From Algoriphagus chordae (GTDB taxonomy: Bacteria > Bacteroidota > Bacteroidia > Cytophagales > Cyclobacteriaceae): a stretch of 64,000 nt of DNA. The DNA lies in contig NZ_QKZT01000019.1 in assembly GCF_003254055.1 (NCBI RefSeq), positions 27,631 to 91,630 of the forward strand. Direction: 5' to 3'. Positions within the stretch are counted from its first letter, which is position 1, and each line of letters opens with the position of its first letter. A program made the translations under genes and the position numbers. Below, piece by piece: positions 19,400 to 27,517 of this stretch. Under the pieces are notes generated by a model that saw nothing but the letters and a program-made list of their open reading frames with translations, did not search any database and was not told the origin of the DNA.

Positions 19400-19512
19400 G
19401 GCGGAGTGTCAATTGAGTTCAATATAGTCTAAAGTAGGTAAACGCCTGAATTGGACTTCTTGAAACTGTGCGGTGATTTGCTAGTAAATGCAAGTTGGAG
19501 GACTTAGGTAGG

Positions 19513-19549
19513 AAAGAAAAAATGACCTCCAATAGCTTAGAGGTCATTT
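19513..19549 (-). terminator. Intrinsic terminator after the small secreted protein gene
   Basis: Ten perfect base pairs (AAATGACCTC against GAGGTCATTT) with a 10-base loop, followed on the minus strand by TTTTTTCTTT. It lies 23 bases after the stop codon of the 195-residue secreted protein and insulates it from the kinase-regulator pair. Confidence 0.85.
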
Positions 19550-19571
19550 GATCAATAATGATTAAATCGTT

Positions 19572-20159
19572 TTACAGTATTTCAATCTTGTGCTGATAAG
19601 CGCTTTGTCCATCGGATACCTTAATGGTATATTCTCCCTTAAATGCATTTTCGAAATTGAATTGCTTCCCTATTAATACAGTTTTTTTGATGGTTTCATT
19701 GAAAAGTAGCGAACCATCTTCGTTTAAGACATCTACGGTTACTTTGTGACTTTCAGGATTGAATAGATTCAATTGAACTAATTCTCCTACTTCTCTAAAT
19801 ACAATCTGATTCACTTTTTCGGAACGATCAATAACTCTAGCTGATGTATTGTCAACTTCAATGGTATAGACCACAGACTTGTTATCATTCTCAGCGCTGA
19901 AGTAATAGATACCCTGTTCCAGATTCTTTAGGTTCAATTTTCTGTTGAATGTCCCGTCGCTAAGCTTTTCTGTCAATAAGGTCTCATTCGCTTGATTCAC
20001 TAATTTGAGCGTTGATTCGGTTGATTCCGCGTCAAAATTCAATACTAGTGTCTTTGGCTCATCTCCATCAGATAGACTAACTAGTGGAGTTTCTGCATTG
20101 CTCGTACCGATGATGAAGAAGAGCATTAAAGCTGATGTAATTTTAAATAGCGTTTTCAT
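19572..20159 (-). CDS. Small secreted beta-sandwich protein, function unknown
   Basis: A 195-residue exported protein with a signal peptide of about 22 residues (FFIIGTSNAET). The mature part appears to contain two Ig-like beta-sandwich units of about 85 residues: TLVLNFDAESTESTLKLVN to SVVYTIEV, then LVQLNLFNPESHKVTVDVL to GEYTIKVSDG. The second resembles the fold of type IX sorting domains (GEYTIKVSDG near the C-terminus), but the protein is too small to be a normal cargo. Similar small proteins are common in Bacteroidota under the DUF3244 label; I am not certain of that match. It is monocistronic, upstream of the kinase in the direction of transcription. Confidence 0.65.
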   Translation of the reverse strand: MKTLFKITSALMLFFIIGTSNAETPLVSLSDGDEPKTLVLNFDAESTESTLKLVNQANETLLTEKLSDGTFNRKLNLKNLEQGIYYFSAENDNKSVVYTIEVDNTSARVIDRSEKVNQIVFREVGELVQLNLFNPESHKVTVDVLNEDGSLLFNETIKKTVLIGKQFNFENAFKGEYTIKVSDGQSAYQHKIEIL

Positions 20160-20540
20160 AGTATGTTTGTTTTTTGGTTCTGCCTGTTAGCAGAAGTGAT
20201 TGTTTTTGATTTCTGATTCAAACATACAAGGTGAAATCTTCCTTTTTTTGGTTTTGCGGTGAACAGGCTAATCTATGAGACAAACCCTAAAATCACTGCG
20301 ATAAAAAATATTTACATCTATCCAAATCCCCTGCATTCGGAAGAATTCTGAATAGTCATGACAGCATTTACAAGCTTTATAAGGCAAAGAGGGGCTTGGA
20401 ATAATCTGGGTTCACTAAGGAATTAAGGTGTTTAGCGTTAGGATAGCCCAAATAAAAAAGGTGTAGCTATAAACCACAGCTTGCTAAAAAAACAAACTGC
20501 CGGAATTCCGGCAGTTTGAAAGATATTTTTGAATAGAAAA
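20160..20540. other. Intergenic spacer between the secreted protein and the first sulfatase
   Basis: About 380 bases holding the promoter region of the small secreted protein (minus strand) and the sulfatase terminator at 20486-20518. A weak hairpin (TTCTGCC against AGCAGAA) lies near 20180. No gene is apparent. Confidence 0.7.
20486..20518 (-). terminator. Intrinsic terminator of the first sulfatase gene
   Basis: A perfect 26-base palindrome (CAAACTGCCGGAA and its complement) lies 23 bases after the sulfatase stop. On the minus strand it is followed by seven Ts. It marks the downstream end of the 23-kb minus-strand sulfatase block. Confidence 0.9.
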
Positions 20541-22064
20541 TTACTGTTGTATTGGATGTGAAGTCATAGATTCCACTACTTCATCGATTGATAATGATGA
20601 ACCTTTCACAGGAGGGAAATCCTTAAAGGTAGCTAAGAACTCAGCGGCTTTCTGCTGAGCAGGTACAAACATCCACATATTATCTGCATACCATTTAATA
20701 TAGAGAGCAGAATTCCATGACACCTCAAAAGGATCAGCTCTTAGATTGATTACAACTGGCCAACTTGGAGATTTACGGTAAGCTTCAGCAATAGAACCTT
20801 CCATTATAGTAAAGTGCAATTTGAAATTATTATATCTGATCGCATTCATGTTTCCAGCTGCATCAAAATAGAAAATCTCTTTTCGTGGAGACTCACTTAC
20901 TTCGCCTTTGAAATAAGGCAGCATATTGTAACCATCCAAATGAGCTTTGAATGTCTTTCCATTAGCCTGATATCCAGTCAATACTTTTTCTTTGATGTTT
21001 GGCTCTCCAGCTGCGGCTACCAACGTAGGCATCATATCCTCATGGGAGAAGATATCATTGTAGATAGTACCTGGCTCAATTACACCTGGCCAACGAATTA
21101 TACTAGGGACGCGGAATCCACCTTCCCAAGTCGTACCTTTTTCACCAGCAAATGGAGTTGTACCACCGTCAGGCCAAGTAAATTTCTCAGCACCATTATC
21201 CGTAGAATACATGATAATAGTATTATCAATTATTCCAAGTTCTTCCAACTTGGCCAAAACTTGACCTATTGCCTTGTCATGTTCTACCATTCCATCAGGG
21301 TATAGACCAATACCAGTTACTCCATCACTACCTTCTTCTAAGTGGGTCCACACGTGCATACGTGTAGAGTTTAACCATACAAAAAACGGTTTGCCATCAG
21401 CATGAGCTTTCTCTATAAACTCAATAGCAGCATTTGTAAACTCCTTATCCACTGTTTCCATTCTTTTCTTTGTCAATGGCCCCGTATCTTGGATTCTACC
21501 ATCAGCATAGGAATGTAAAACGCCTCTTGGACCATATTTCTTTCTGAAATCTGGATCCTTCGGATAGTAGTAGCTTTCTGGCTCCTCTTCAGCATTTAAG
21601 TGATAAAGGTTACCGAAAAACTCATCAAACCCATGATTGGTAGGCAAATGCTCATCACGATCACCTAAGTGATTTTTACCAAATTGGCCAGAAGTATAGC
21701 CATGTGGTTTTAGTAATTCTGCAATAGTAGGCTGGTTTTCCTGAATACCTTGTTTTGCACCCGGCATACCTATTGTCAAAAGACCAGTTCTAAATGGATG
21801 CTGACCTAAAATAAAAGCCGCTCGACCTGCCGTACAGGACTGCTGTGCGTACCAATCCGTAAATACCGCTCCTTCTTTGGCAAGACGGTCAATATTTGGA
21901 GTTTTGTAGCCCATCATACCCATATTGTAGGCACTTACATTGGACCATCCAATATCATCACCCCAGAGGACAAGTATATTGGGCTTATCCTGCGCCTGCG
22001 CCAAAAATGGCATACAGAAAAGTAGCAGAACAGCAGATTTCAAAAGAGTTAATTTGTTTTTCAT
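20541..22064 (-). CDS. Arylsulfatase-type sulfatase with CTAGR motif (copy 1)
   Basis: A 507-residue exported S1-family sulfatase with a signal peptide of about 25 residues (PFLAQAQ). Metal-binding Asp36-Asp37 lie in LWGDDIGW. The formylglycine motif is Cys77-Thr-Ala-Gly-Arg81, the C-x-A-x-R variant. FGKNHLGD supplies the active-site Lys/His, and YSTDNGAE the later metal ligands. The Cys would need conversion to formylglycine by a maturase that is not in this window. Its closest relative here is the sulfatase at 27518-29065, with the same motif, length and C-terminal layout. It lies 220 bases after a HAD lipoprotein. The substrate is unknown: family knowledge supports sulfate ester hydrolysis, but phospho- or phosphonate-ester activity cannot be excluded. 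Confidence 0.92.
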   Translation of the reverse strand: MKNKLTLLKSAVLLLFCMPFLAQAQDKPNILVLWGDDIGWSNVSAYNMGMMGYKTPNIDRLAKEGAVFTDWYAQQSCTAGRAAFILGQHPFRTGLLTIGMPGAKQGIQENQPTIAELLKPHGYTSGQFGKNHLGDRDEHLPTNHGFDEFFGNLYHLNAEEEPESYYYPKDPDFRKKYGPRGVLHSYADGRIQDTGPLTKKRMETVDKEFTNAAIEFIEKAHADGKPFFVWLNSTRMHVWTHLEEGSDGVTGIGLYPDGMVEHDKAIGQVLAKLEELGIIDNTIIMYSTDNGAEKFTWPDGGTTPFAGEKGTTWEGGFRVPSIIRWPGVIEPGTIYNDIFSHEDMMPTLVAAAGEPNIKEKVLTGYQANGKTFKAHLDGYNMLPYFKGEVSESPRKEIFYFDAAGNMNAIRYNNFKLHFTIMEGSIAEAYRKSPSWPVVINLRADPFEVSWNSALYIKWYADNMWMFVPAQQKAAEFLATFKDFPPVKGSSLSIDEVVESMTSHPIQQ

Positions 22065-22284
22065 ATGTGTTTAAATAATTAGTTACTAAATCAATTTCCT
22101 TTCTAGATTGTCAGAATTCTTTCTGGCCTGCATAAATACTAGAATTTCCTTATAAACTTACAATTTTTCACAAGAACTAACAATTGCCTTTTCATCCTCA
22201 TTTAAAATGAACTCAGAAAACCAAATTCAATAGGAATATATTCCCTTTTCAAGGCCAAATGATAAGAAACCTTAGCTAATCAAC

Positions 22285-23316
22285 TTACTTTTCTAGCTCA
22301 TATGGATAAATGACTTTCCAGTCTTTCTGCATGTCTACTACTAGCCAGTTGTACTTAGCTGCATCATCCAAACCTTTGCTCAACTGACCAATATGAGAAT
22401 CTCGGTCATAAGCCACTTCACGTACTGAATCTGTATGATGGACAATCAATCCAAATCGTGACCCTTCACCAGTGCTGGTATATTGTAACATCTGATAATC
22501 ACCATCACTATTACCTCCAGCAAATACTGGTCTTTTGCCAATATGTCTATAGATACCAACTGGTTTACCCGCTTTGTCATCGTTAAAATACAATTCAGGA
22601 GTTTTAATCAATTCTGGCTTAGCAAGAGAATCCACATAAGTAAGGCCTAATTGCGAGCCTACTACCTGGTAAGGAGGAATTCCATAAGCCTCTTCTGTCC
22701 AGGCACGCATAAAGTCAATTCCACCACCGGAAACGATGAAAGTTTTAAACTCATACTCCCTAAGAACCTGAAGCAATTCAAGCATAGGCTGGAATATCAT
22801 TTCGTTGTAGTGCTTTCCAGTTTTCGGATGGGTAGCCGTTTTCATCCAGTTTTTCACATGTGAATCAAACTCTTCGGCTGACATGCCTGAATGCGTAATA
22901 GCAACTGTCTGCAACAAGGCTTTTTCACCTCCAGAAAGAAATCCTTTCATGTCGCCATTTAAAAGCGCACTGATAGAAGCATTATCTTTCCACTCAGGAT
23001 GCTCTGGAGCCATTCTTTTGACCTCGTCGATTGCAAAGGCCAACTGAAAATACATAGGTTGCTCAGACCAGAGCGTCCCATCATTATCAAATACTGCGAC
23101 GCGATCAAGTACTGGGATAAAGTCAGGAGAACCTTCTGTGGTCGCTGCCTCCACCCATTCTAGAATTCGAGTGCGTGGAGCAGTTTCCCAAGAAGCCAAT
23201 TTCAAAGTGGCCCCGGATATTTTTCGTTTTACTGGCTGAATATCATTTTCAACAGGTTTCTCAGTGCAGGAAAAAGAAAGTGCAAGCAAAATAAAAGCGG
23301 TAATTGACTTAGACAT
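22285..23316 (-). CDS. HAD-superfamily phosphatase-like lipoprotein (copy 1)
   Basis: A 343-residue lipoprotein with a signal ending in LALSFS-Cys17. It has a complete HAD catalytic set: motif I FDNDGT with Asp77 and Asp79, motif II Ser in IVSGGGIDFM, a Lys in the region before motif IV, and motif IV GGNSDGDYQM. The arrangement resembles phosphoserine-phosphatase-type HADs, but the membrane-anchored periplasmic location is unusual for this mostly cytoplasmic superfamily. I chose the Met at 23316, 11 codons inside the open frame, because it gives a clean lipoprotein signal. It is a paralogue of the gene at 32809-33855. Both sit beside sulfatases, which hints that they act on the same or a linked substrate. 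Confidence 0.85.
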   Translation of the reverse strand: MSKSITAFILLALSFSCTEKPVENDIQPVKRKISGATLKLASWETAPRTRILEWVEAATTEGSPDFIPVLDRVAVFDNDGTLWSEQPMYFQLAFAIDEVKRMAPEHPEWKDNASISALLNGDMKGFLSGGEKALLQTVAITHSGMSAEEFDSHVKNWMKTATHPKTGKHYNEMIFQPMLELLQVLREYEFKTFIVSGGGIDFMRAWTEEAYGIPPYQVVGSQLGLTYVDSLAKPELIKTPELYFNDDKAGKPVGIYRHIGKRPVFAGGNSDGDYQMLQYTSTGEGSRFGLIVHHTDSVREVAYDRDSHIGQLSKGLDDAAKYNWLVVDMQKDWKVIYPYELEK

Positions 23317-23510
23317 ATGTTTTACAAGCGAGAAATAGTCAAAACTCATATAATTATTGTTTTGTTTAAAAATGAAAATAGCGGAGATTTTTTTACTATT
23401 TCGCTACTTGAATCTACCTGATTAATTGCCTTCCTGACCAGCAGTAGTTGACTTCATTACTTCTTCTAAGCTGGAATTGAACATAAGATATCTAGTAAAG
23501 ACATCAAATC

Positions 23511-24080
23511 CTAGTTCCCAAATCGTTTCTCCACCCCAATTCCAAAGGAGGTCACATTATATGCATTCGCACGAAAATCCTGTGTCAAGCTCCCAAGCAC
23601 TGCCCAACCATTTCGAATCTCTACTCCGTACTCAATAGCAAAACGCGTAACAAAGTAATCCTCTCCTTCGGCAAATTCTCCTCCAAAGCCTAGCCCAAAA
23701 CTCCAATGCTCACCTAGCATGTAGGTGCCCATCAGGGCAGGAGCTATTGGCCTCTCCCGTTCTATTGGTGCACCATCCTCCTCAGACTCAACATAGAAAT
23801 TCTCATTCAAAAAATCAGTATGAATCCCCAAAGCAAAACGAGTACTGATCCAATAATTATAATCTATAGATACCGAAGGAACCATGTTAAACTGCCTTTT
23901 ACCCTCTGAATCAGTTCCTTGACCAATTCTCGCATGTCCAATAAAGAACGCTATGGTATGCTTTCCTTCGGATTCTTTAGGCTCCTCAGATTCAGCATTC
24001 ACTTTTTCTTCCTGCGCAAAACATAAGCTGCTGCTGAGCCCTAGGCTAATGGCAATTATAAAAAACTTGAATTTCTGCAT
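23511..24080 (-). CDS. Predicted small outer-membrane beta-barrel protein
   Basis: A 189-residue exported protein. A signal peptide of about 22 residues (SSSLCFAQ) precedes a Glu-rich spacer (EEKVNAESEEPKESEG) and then amphipathic strands rich in Gly and aromatic residues (IAFFIGHARIGQG, HWSFGLGFGGEFAEG), ending in FGIGVEKRFGN. This is typical of eight-stranded barrels. I recognise no family. It lies between the surface-repeat protein and the HAD lipoprotein on the same strand and may be co-transcribed with one or both. A possible -7 box (TAATTTTG on the minus strand, 24146-24153) lies 66 bases upstream. Confidence 0.65.
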   Translation of the reverse strand: MQKFKFFIIAISLGLSSSLCFAQEEKVNAESEEPKESEGKHTIAFFIGHARIGQGTDSEGKRQFNMVPSVSIDYNYWISTRFALGIHTDFLNENFYVESEEDGAPIERERPIAPALMGTYMLGEHWSFGLGFGGEFAEGEDYFVTRFAIEYGVEIRNGWAVLGSLTQDFRANAYNVTSFGIGVEKRFGN

Positions 24081-24239
24081 TATTAAATCTTGTTAGTTTC
24101 TTTGAATAGGCCTACAACCCAATATATCTTCAGCTGCCAAAGTCACAAAATTACAAAAATTGGAATTCATACCCTTAGCTAAATGAACTACAGAATCATT
24201 GTCCAAATCTTTTCTGCTATTTGGAAGACCTAAGCTAAT

Positions 24240-26426
24240 TTAAAACCTTCGAATTCCTCCTCCACCCATTCGCTGAAATGAGTTGAATCTTTGAGTTTGA
24301 AACTGCCCTCTTTGTCTTGAAAACTGGGATCTTTCAAGCCCAGATTGTACATGCTGCTGCGATGGATTCCATAAGGATCGACCATTATTATTCATTGAGT
24401 TCCAGTTCCCCCTATTATACTGACTCCAATTCCCATTTTCATTGCGACGGTATATATTACCATCATGGCCAGCAAATACCCCATTATCAGTATGGACTAC
24501 TGTTCCATTTGCTCCATGAGCTATGACGCCCTGATTTCCACCAGAGGTTCTAAACCCTGCGGCAGTACCACGGGCAGTGGTCACATGGCCTGTTTGCACC
24601 CATTGATTACCCCTTGTGGCTACTGAATTCCCCCACTGAGCATAAGGGCTATGTCCTTGATTGGTATGGGCATAAGTGCCTGTCCAAGGATTATAGGTAC
24701 TAGCAGATGTACGACCCCCATACCATCCTTGTACACTCGCGGAACGACCATATCGACCCGTAGCAGGATTATACCATCCAGCTGTATGTGCTGCTCCATA
24801 AGGTCCATATACCGAGCGCCCTACAGCAAAGCCTCCTGTCCAAGGATTATACACCGCGCCCACGCCATAAGTCATAGGCCAAGGTCTGTAGATAGGATAT
24901 GGGTAGGGACCCCAAAAAAGGTATGGCGGGTAATAATATCCGGTACCATATGCAATTGTGGCTCCTACTGTCATTCCCATGACAAACATTCCATAATAAC
25001 CTCCTGTGGTATTACTTTGCACGGTCGTATCAGTAGGATTACTTACCGTCACATAGGTAACATTGTACATAGGAGAACTTGGAGGAATGGAGTAGATCTC
25101 AGAAGGTACAGAGTCTGCCGTTTTCCAAGGGCCTTTTGGCTCTGCAGATTCAAACCACACTGCTTGGTAGCATAGGTAATATTCCTTCCCAACTTTAATC
25201 ACTTTTTGCTGTGTGTTGGAAGCATAAAAAAGAGAAGTTCCCGCGATAGGTCTGAATTCTGGATTCCCATCATAATCCACTTTTACTTTGGCTTCTACCT
25301 CCGCCTTATTCACAATGGCTGTCGTAGGTATCTGAGCGAGCATCACAGCATCAGAAGCTTGAATTGTACCTGGCACCGAAACTAATACGCTAGCTTTAGG
25401 AGAATCTTCCGGTATGTTAGAAAAATCGGTTGGAAGATCATTCCCTGAATAAACCCAAGGACCTTCTAAAGATTTAGAACTAAACCATCTCCCGGAAAAA
25501 AGCACGTAAAAGTCACTTTTCGTCTCGTCTACAAAAACGTCATTATCCGTATTGCTTGCATATAGAAGCTTGGTCCCGGTAATCTCCGTATATCTTGGCT
25601 GTCCTTGAAATAAAATTAACTCAGCTGGGCTGGTACTATAAAAAACTTTTGGTGCGGCAACAGAACCTAATGGAGGAACCATTTTCTTCACATCATCAAA
25701 ATTTTCTCCAGTCGGCAGTTTCTTCATCTCCCTAGGCAAACTCTTCACTTGAGTCCAAGGCCCTTTCAACTCAGTCGCCGATAGCCATGCACTATCTGCT
25801 AAGAGATAATATTCATTCTTCTTCTTTTCATGGAATACATCCCAATTAGTATTGACGATATACTCCATATTAGTCTTTTCAATCGGAGCGTAGACTGGAT
25901 CACCATCTATAGAAAGTAGAATAGCATCCTGATCACTATAGAATATGACTGGCGGGTCATTTTTAACTGCAACAGGTTTTGCCTGGACTTTGCCTTGCTG
26001 AAGATCTGCCATTATTCTATCTACAGAAAATGACTCTCCGCCATTAGGCATAATCTCTTCAAAAACTTTTTGCAGCTTTTCAGAATCAGCAGGATCTACG
26101 GAGGGGAATCTGACGCCCTCAACAATTATATCTTGAAGAAATGCCGTGCGATTTTCCTTGTCAACCAAGGTATGACTTCTGATCGAAGTTACTCCCATGA
26201 CTTGTTTCCCATCAGCAGGAGTCAAGGAAAAAGCTACTCGCGCTTTGAGCACTTTATAATCATCCCATTCATCTACTTGGGGCTGGTAATATACCAAGGT
26301 CGCCCCGTCTTTCTCTACTTGTCGTGGCCAACCTATATCCTTTGTGTGATCGGTAGTATCAGTTTGGGCTTGAAGTCCTCCGATGCATATCATCAGGATT
26401 ATAAAGAAGCTATAGATCAATCGCAT
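24240..26426 (-). CDS. Triple-repeat exported protein with YNPWTG tail ('carbohydrate-binding V/XII'-like)
   Basis: A 728-residue exported protein (signal peptide to about residue 20). After an N-terminal domain (22-150) come three related units of about 80 residues at 155-240, 255-340 and 385-450. Each has YxxNT, a tyrosine-rich strand (NEYYLL, SDFYVL, KEYYLCY), a Trp-Phe/Leu-S and a GPW signature (LKGPWTQV, LEGPWVYS, PKGPWKTA). A Gly-rich hydrophobic segment at 474-500 follows. The last 200 residues are Gly, Asn, Tyr and Trp rich with YNPWTG/YNPATG repeats. Homologues are commonly labelled carbohydrate-binding family V/XII on weak similarity; the true role is unknown. Aromatic repeats suggest glycan or surface binding. 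A terminator separates it from the upstream DUF4136 gene. Confidence 0.7.
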   Translation of the reverse strand: MRLIYSFFIILMICIGGLQAQTDTTDHTKDIGWPRQVEKDGATLVYYQPQVDEWDDYKVLKARVAFSLTPADGKQVMGVTSIRSHTLVDKENRTAFLQDIIVEGVRFPSVDPADSEKLQKVFEEIMPNGGESFSVDRIMADLQQGKVQAKPVAVKNDPPVIFYSDQDAILLSIDGDPVYAPIEKTNMEYIVNTNWDVFHEKKKNEYYLLADSAWLSATELKGPWTQVKSLPREMKKLPTGENFDDVKKMVPPLGSVAAPKVFYSTSPAELILFQGQPRYTEITGTKLLYASNTDNDVFVDETKSDFYVLFSGRWFSSKSLEGPWVYSGNDLPTDFSNIPEDSPKASVLVSVPGTIQASDAVMLAQIPTTAIVNKAEVEAKVKVDYDGNPEFRPIAGTSLFYASNTQQKVIKVGKEYYLCYQAVWFESAEPKGPWKTADSVPSEIYSIPPSSPMYNVTYVTVSNPTDTTVQSNTTGGYYGMFVMGMTVGATIAYGTGYYYPPYLFWGPYPYPIYRPWPMTYGVGAVYNPWTGGFAVGRSVYGPYGAAHTAGWYNPATGRYGRSASVQGWYGGRTSASTYNPWTGTYAHTNQGHSPYAQWGNSVATRGNQWVQTGHVTTARGTAAGFRTSGGNQGVIAHGANGTVVHTDNGVFAGHDGNIYRRNENGNWSQYNRGNWNSMNNNGRSLWNPSQQHVQSGLERSQFSRQRGQFQTQRFNSFQRMGGGGIRRF

Positions 26427-26500
26427 GTTGATAGGGTTAAGGGTGCTTTGAATAAAAGGGAAAGAGCAATAAGTTCAGATTGTTATCCTATAAGGTTCAA

Positions 26501-26550
26501 TTTAAAAAAGGAGAAAAACGGAGTCAAATTAACCCAACGTCTTTCTCCTT
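26501..26550 (-). terminator. Intrinsic terminator after the DUF4136 gene
   Basis: Thirteen pairs (AAGGAGAAAGACG with CGTTTTTCTCCTT on the minus strand, one G-U wobble), a 17-base loop, then TTTTTAAA. It lies about 50 bases after the DUF4136 stop codon. Confidence 0.75.
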
Positions 26551-26598
26551 TGCACTCTAGGCTCTGCCTAATGAGGATAATCCATTATTAAAACAATA

Positions 26599-27183
26599 CT
26601 ATTGTTTATCAACTGGGAATTGCTTCATCAATTTACCGATCTGCTTAGGAATAGTTTTATCTCTTTTCTCTGGCTTCTCATTCACCACTGAAGTGCTAGT
26701 TCCTTGCCAAATCAATTTCTTGCCAGATGCATCATACATGTCTACAACCAATGTGCCTTCAGTATAATCATTGTCTGAGTATGTAGTAGTAGCAGAGCCC
26801 ATGCCCATTCCTCCTACTCCCATTCCCCATCCCATACGTGGACCATAACCCAATCCACCCATGAAATCAGTATAGGCAGTGGTGCTAGTTTTCTTATCTA
26901 ACACTACATAAAGTGCAATCGCTGCATCAGCACCTGAAGTGACTAAGGTCATTCCTCTTGCATCAAATTCACTTTTCAATGCATCTAAGATTCTCTTTTT
27001 GTCAAAATCATTCAATTGCTTATCAGAATCCTTTTGCCATCCTTCAAATGAATAAGTCTTATAGCCGGTGAAATCAGCGTTTTTATCATAATCACTTTTT
27101 ACTTGAGCAAATCCCGATACCGAGAATAGCATCAATAATGCTCCTAGCATTAAATTTTTAATTTGATTTTTCATAGTTTTCAT
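26599..27183 (-). CDS. DUF4136 domain exported protein
   Basis: A 194-residue exported protein with a signal peptide ending near residue 26 (SVSGFAQ). It then has the DUF4136 opening (SDYDKNADFTGYKTYSFEGW) and a helix (FDKKRILDALKSEFDARGM). A Gly/Met-rich insert lies at about 115-130 (GYGPRMGWGMGVGGMGMG), and the C-terminal strand is EGTLVVDMYDASGKKLIWQGTST. Other DUF4136 proteins are lipoproteins; this one lacks a lipobox Cys. A periplasmic structural or binding role is likely but unproven. It is flanked by hairpins on both sides and so is probably monocistronic within the sulfatase block. Confidence 0.85.
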   Translation of the reverse strand: MKTMKNQIKNLMLGALLMLFSVSGFAQVKSDYDKNADFTGYKTYSFEGWQKDSDKQLNDFDKKRILDALKSEFDARGMTLVTSGADAAIALYVVLDKKTSTTAYTDFMGGLGYGPRMGWGMGVGGMGMGSATTTYSDNDYTEGTLVVDMYDASGKKLIWQGTSTSVVNEKPEKRDKTIPKQIGKLMKQFPVDKQ

Positions 27184-27517
27184 GTTTTTGAAATCAACTT
27201 TTGAACTGCTTTTTAATGATTTGTTAAGTTTAAAAGAAATGCAATTGTACTCTTGAATACGTTAAGAAGGCCCAATTAGCTACAAAATAGCCGATTTATT
27301 AATACCTAAATCTACTTTATAAAAGTAATAATCTTCAGGAAATACGCAACTATAATTGGCCAGTATCGAGCATTTTAGTACTGCTACAAATTGTATTTCA
27401 AGTCTTTATAGGTGAAATACCTACCCATAAATCGGATAAATATAAGCTAAAATCACAATCGCCCTGTTCCAATGGATACAGGGCGATATGATTATTTAAC
27501 ACACTTAGAATTAAATG
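27184..27517. other. Intergenic spacer between DUF4136 and sulfatase copy 2
   Basis: A 334-base AT-rich spacer. It contains the promoter region of the DUF4136 gene and, close to the sulfatase stop, a terminator hairpin at 27458-27487. No reading frame or repeat was found. Confidence 0.7.
27450..27487 (-). terminator. Terminator-like hairpin after sulfatase copy 2
   Basis: Ten perfect base pairs (ATCGCCCTGT against ACAGGGCGAT) with a 10-base loop, 31 bases after the sulfatase stop. The trailing minus-strand sequence TGTGATTTTAG is only a modest U-tract. Confidence 0.7.
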
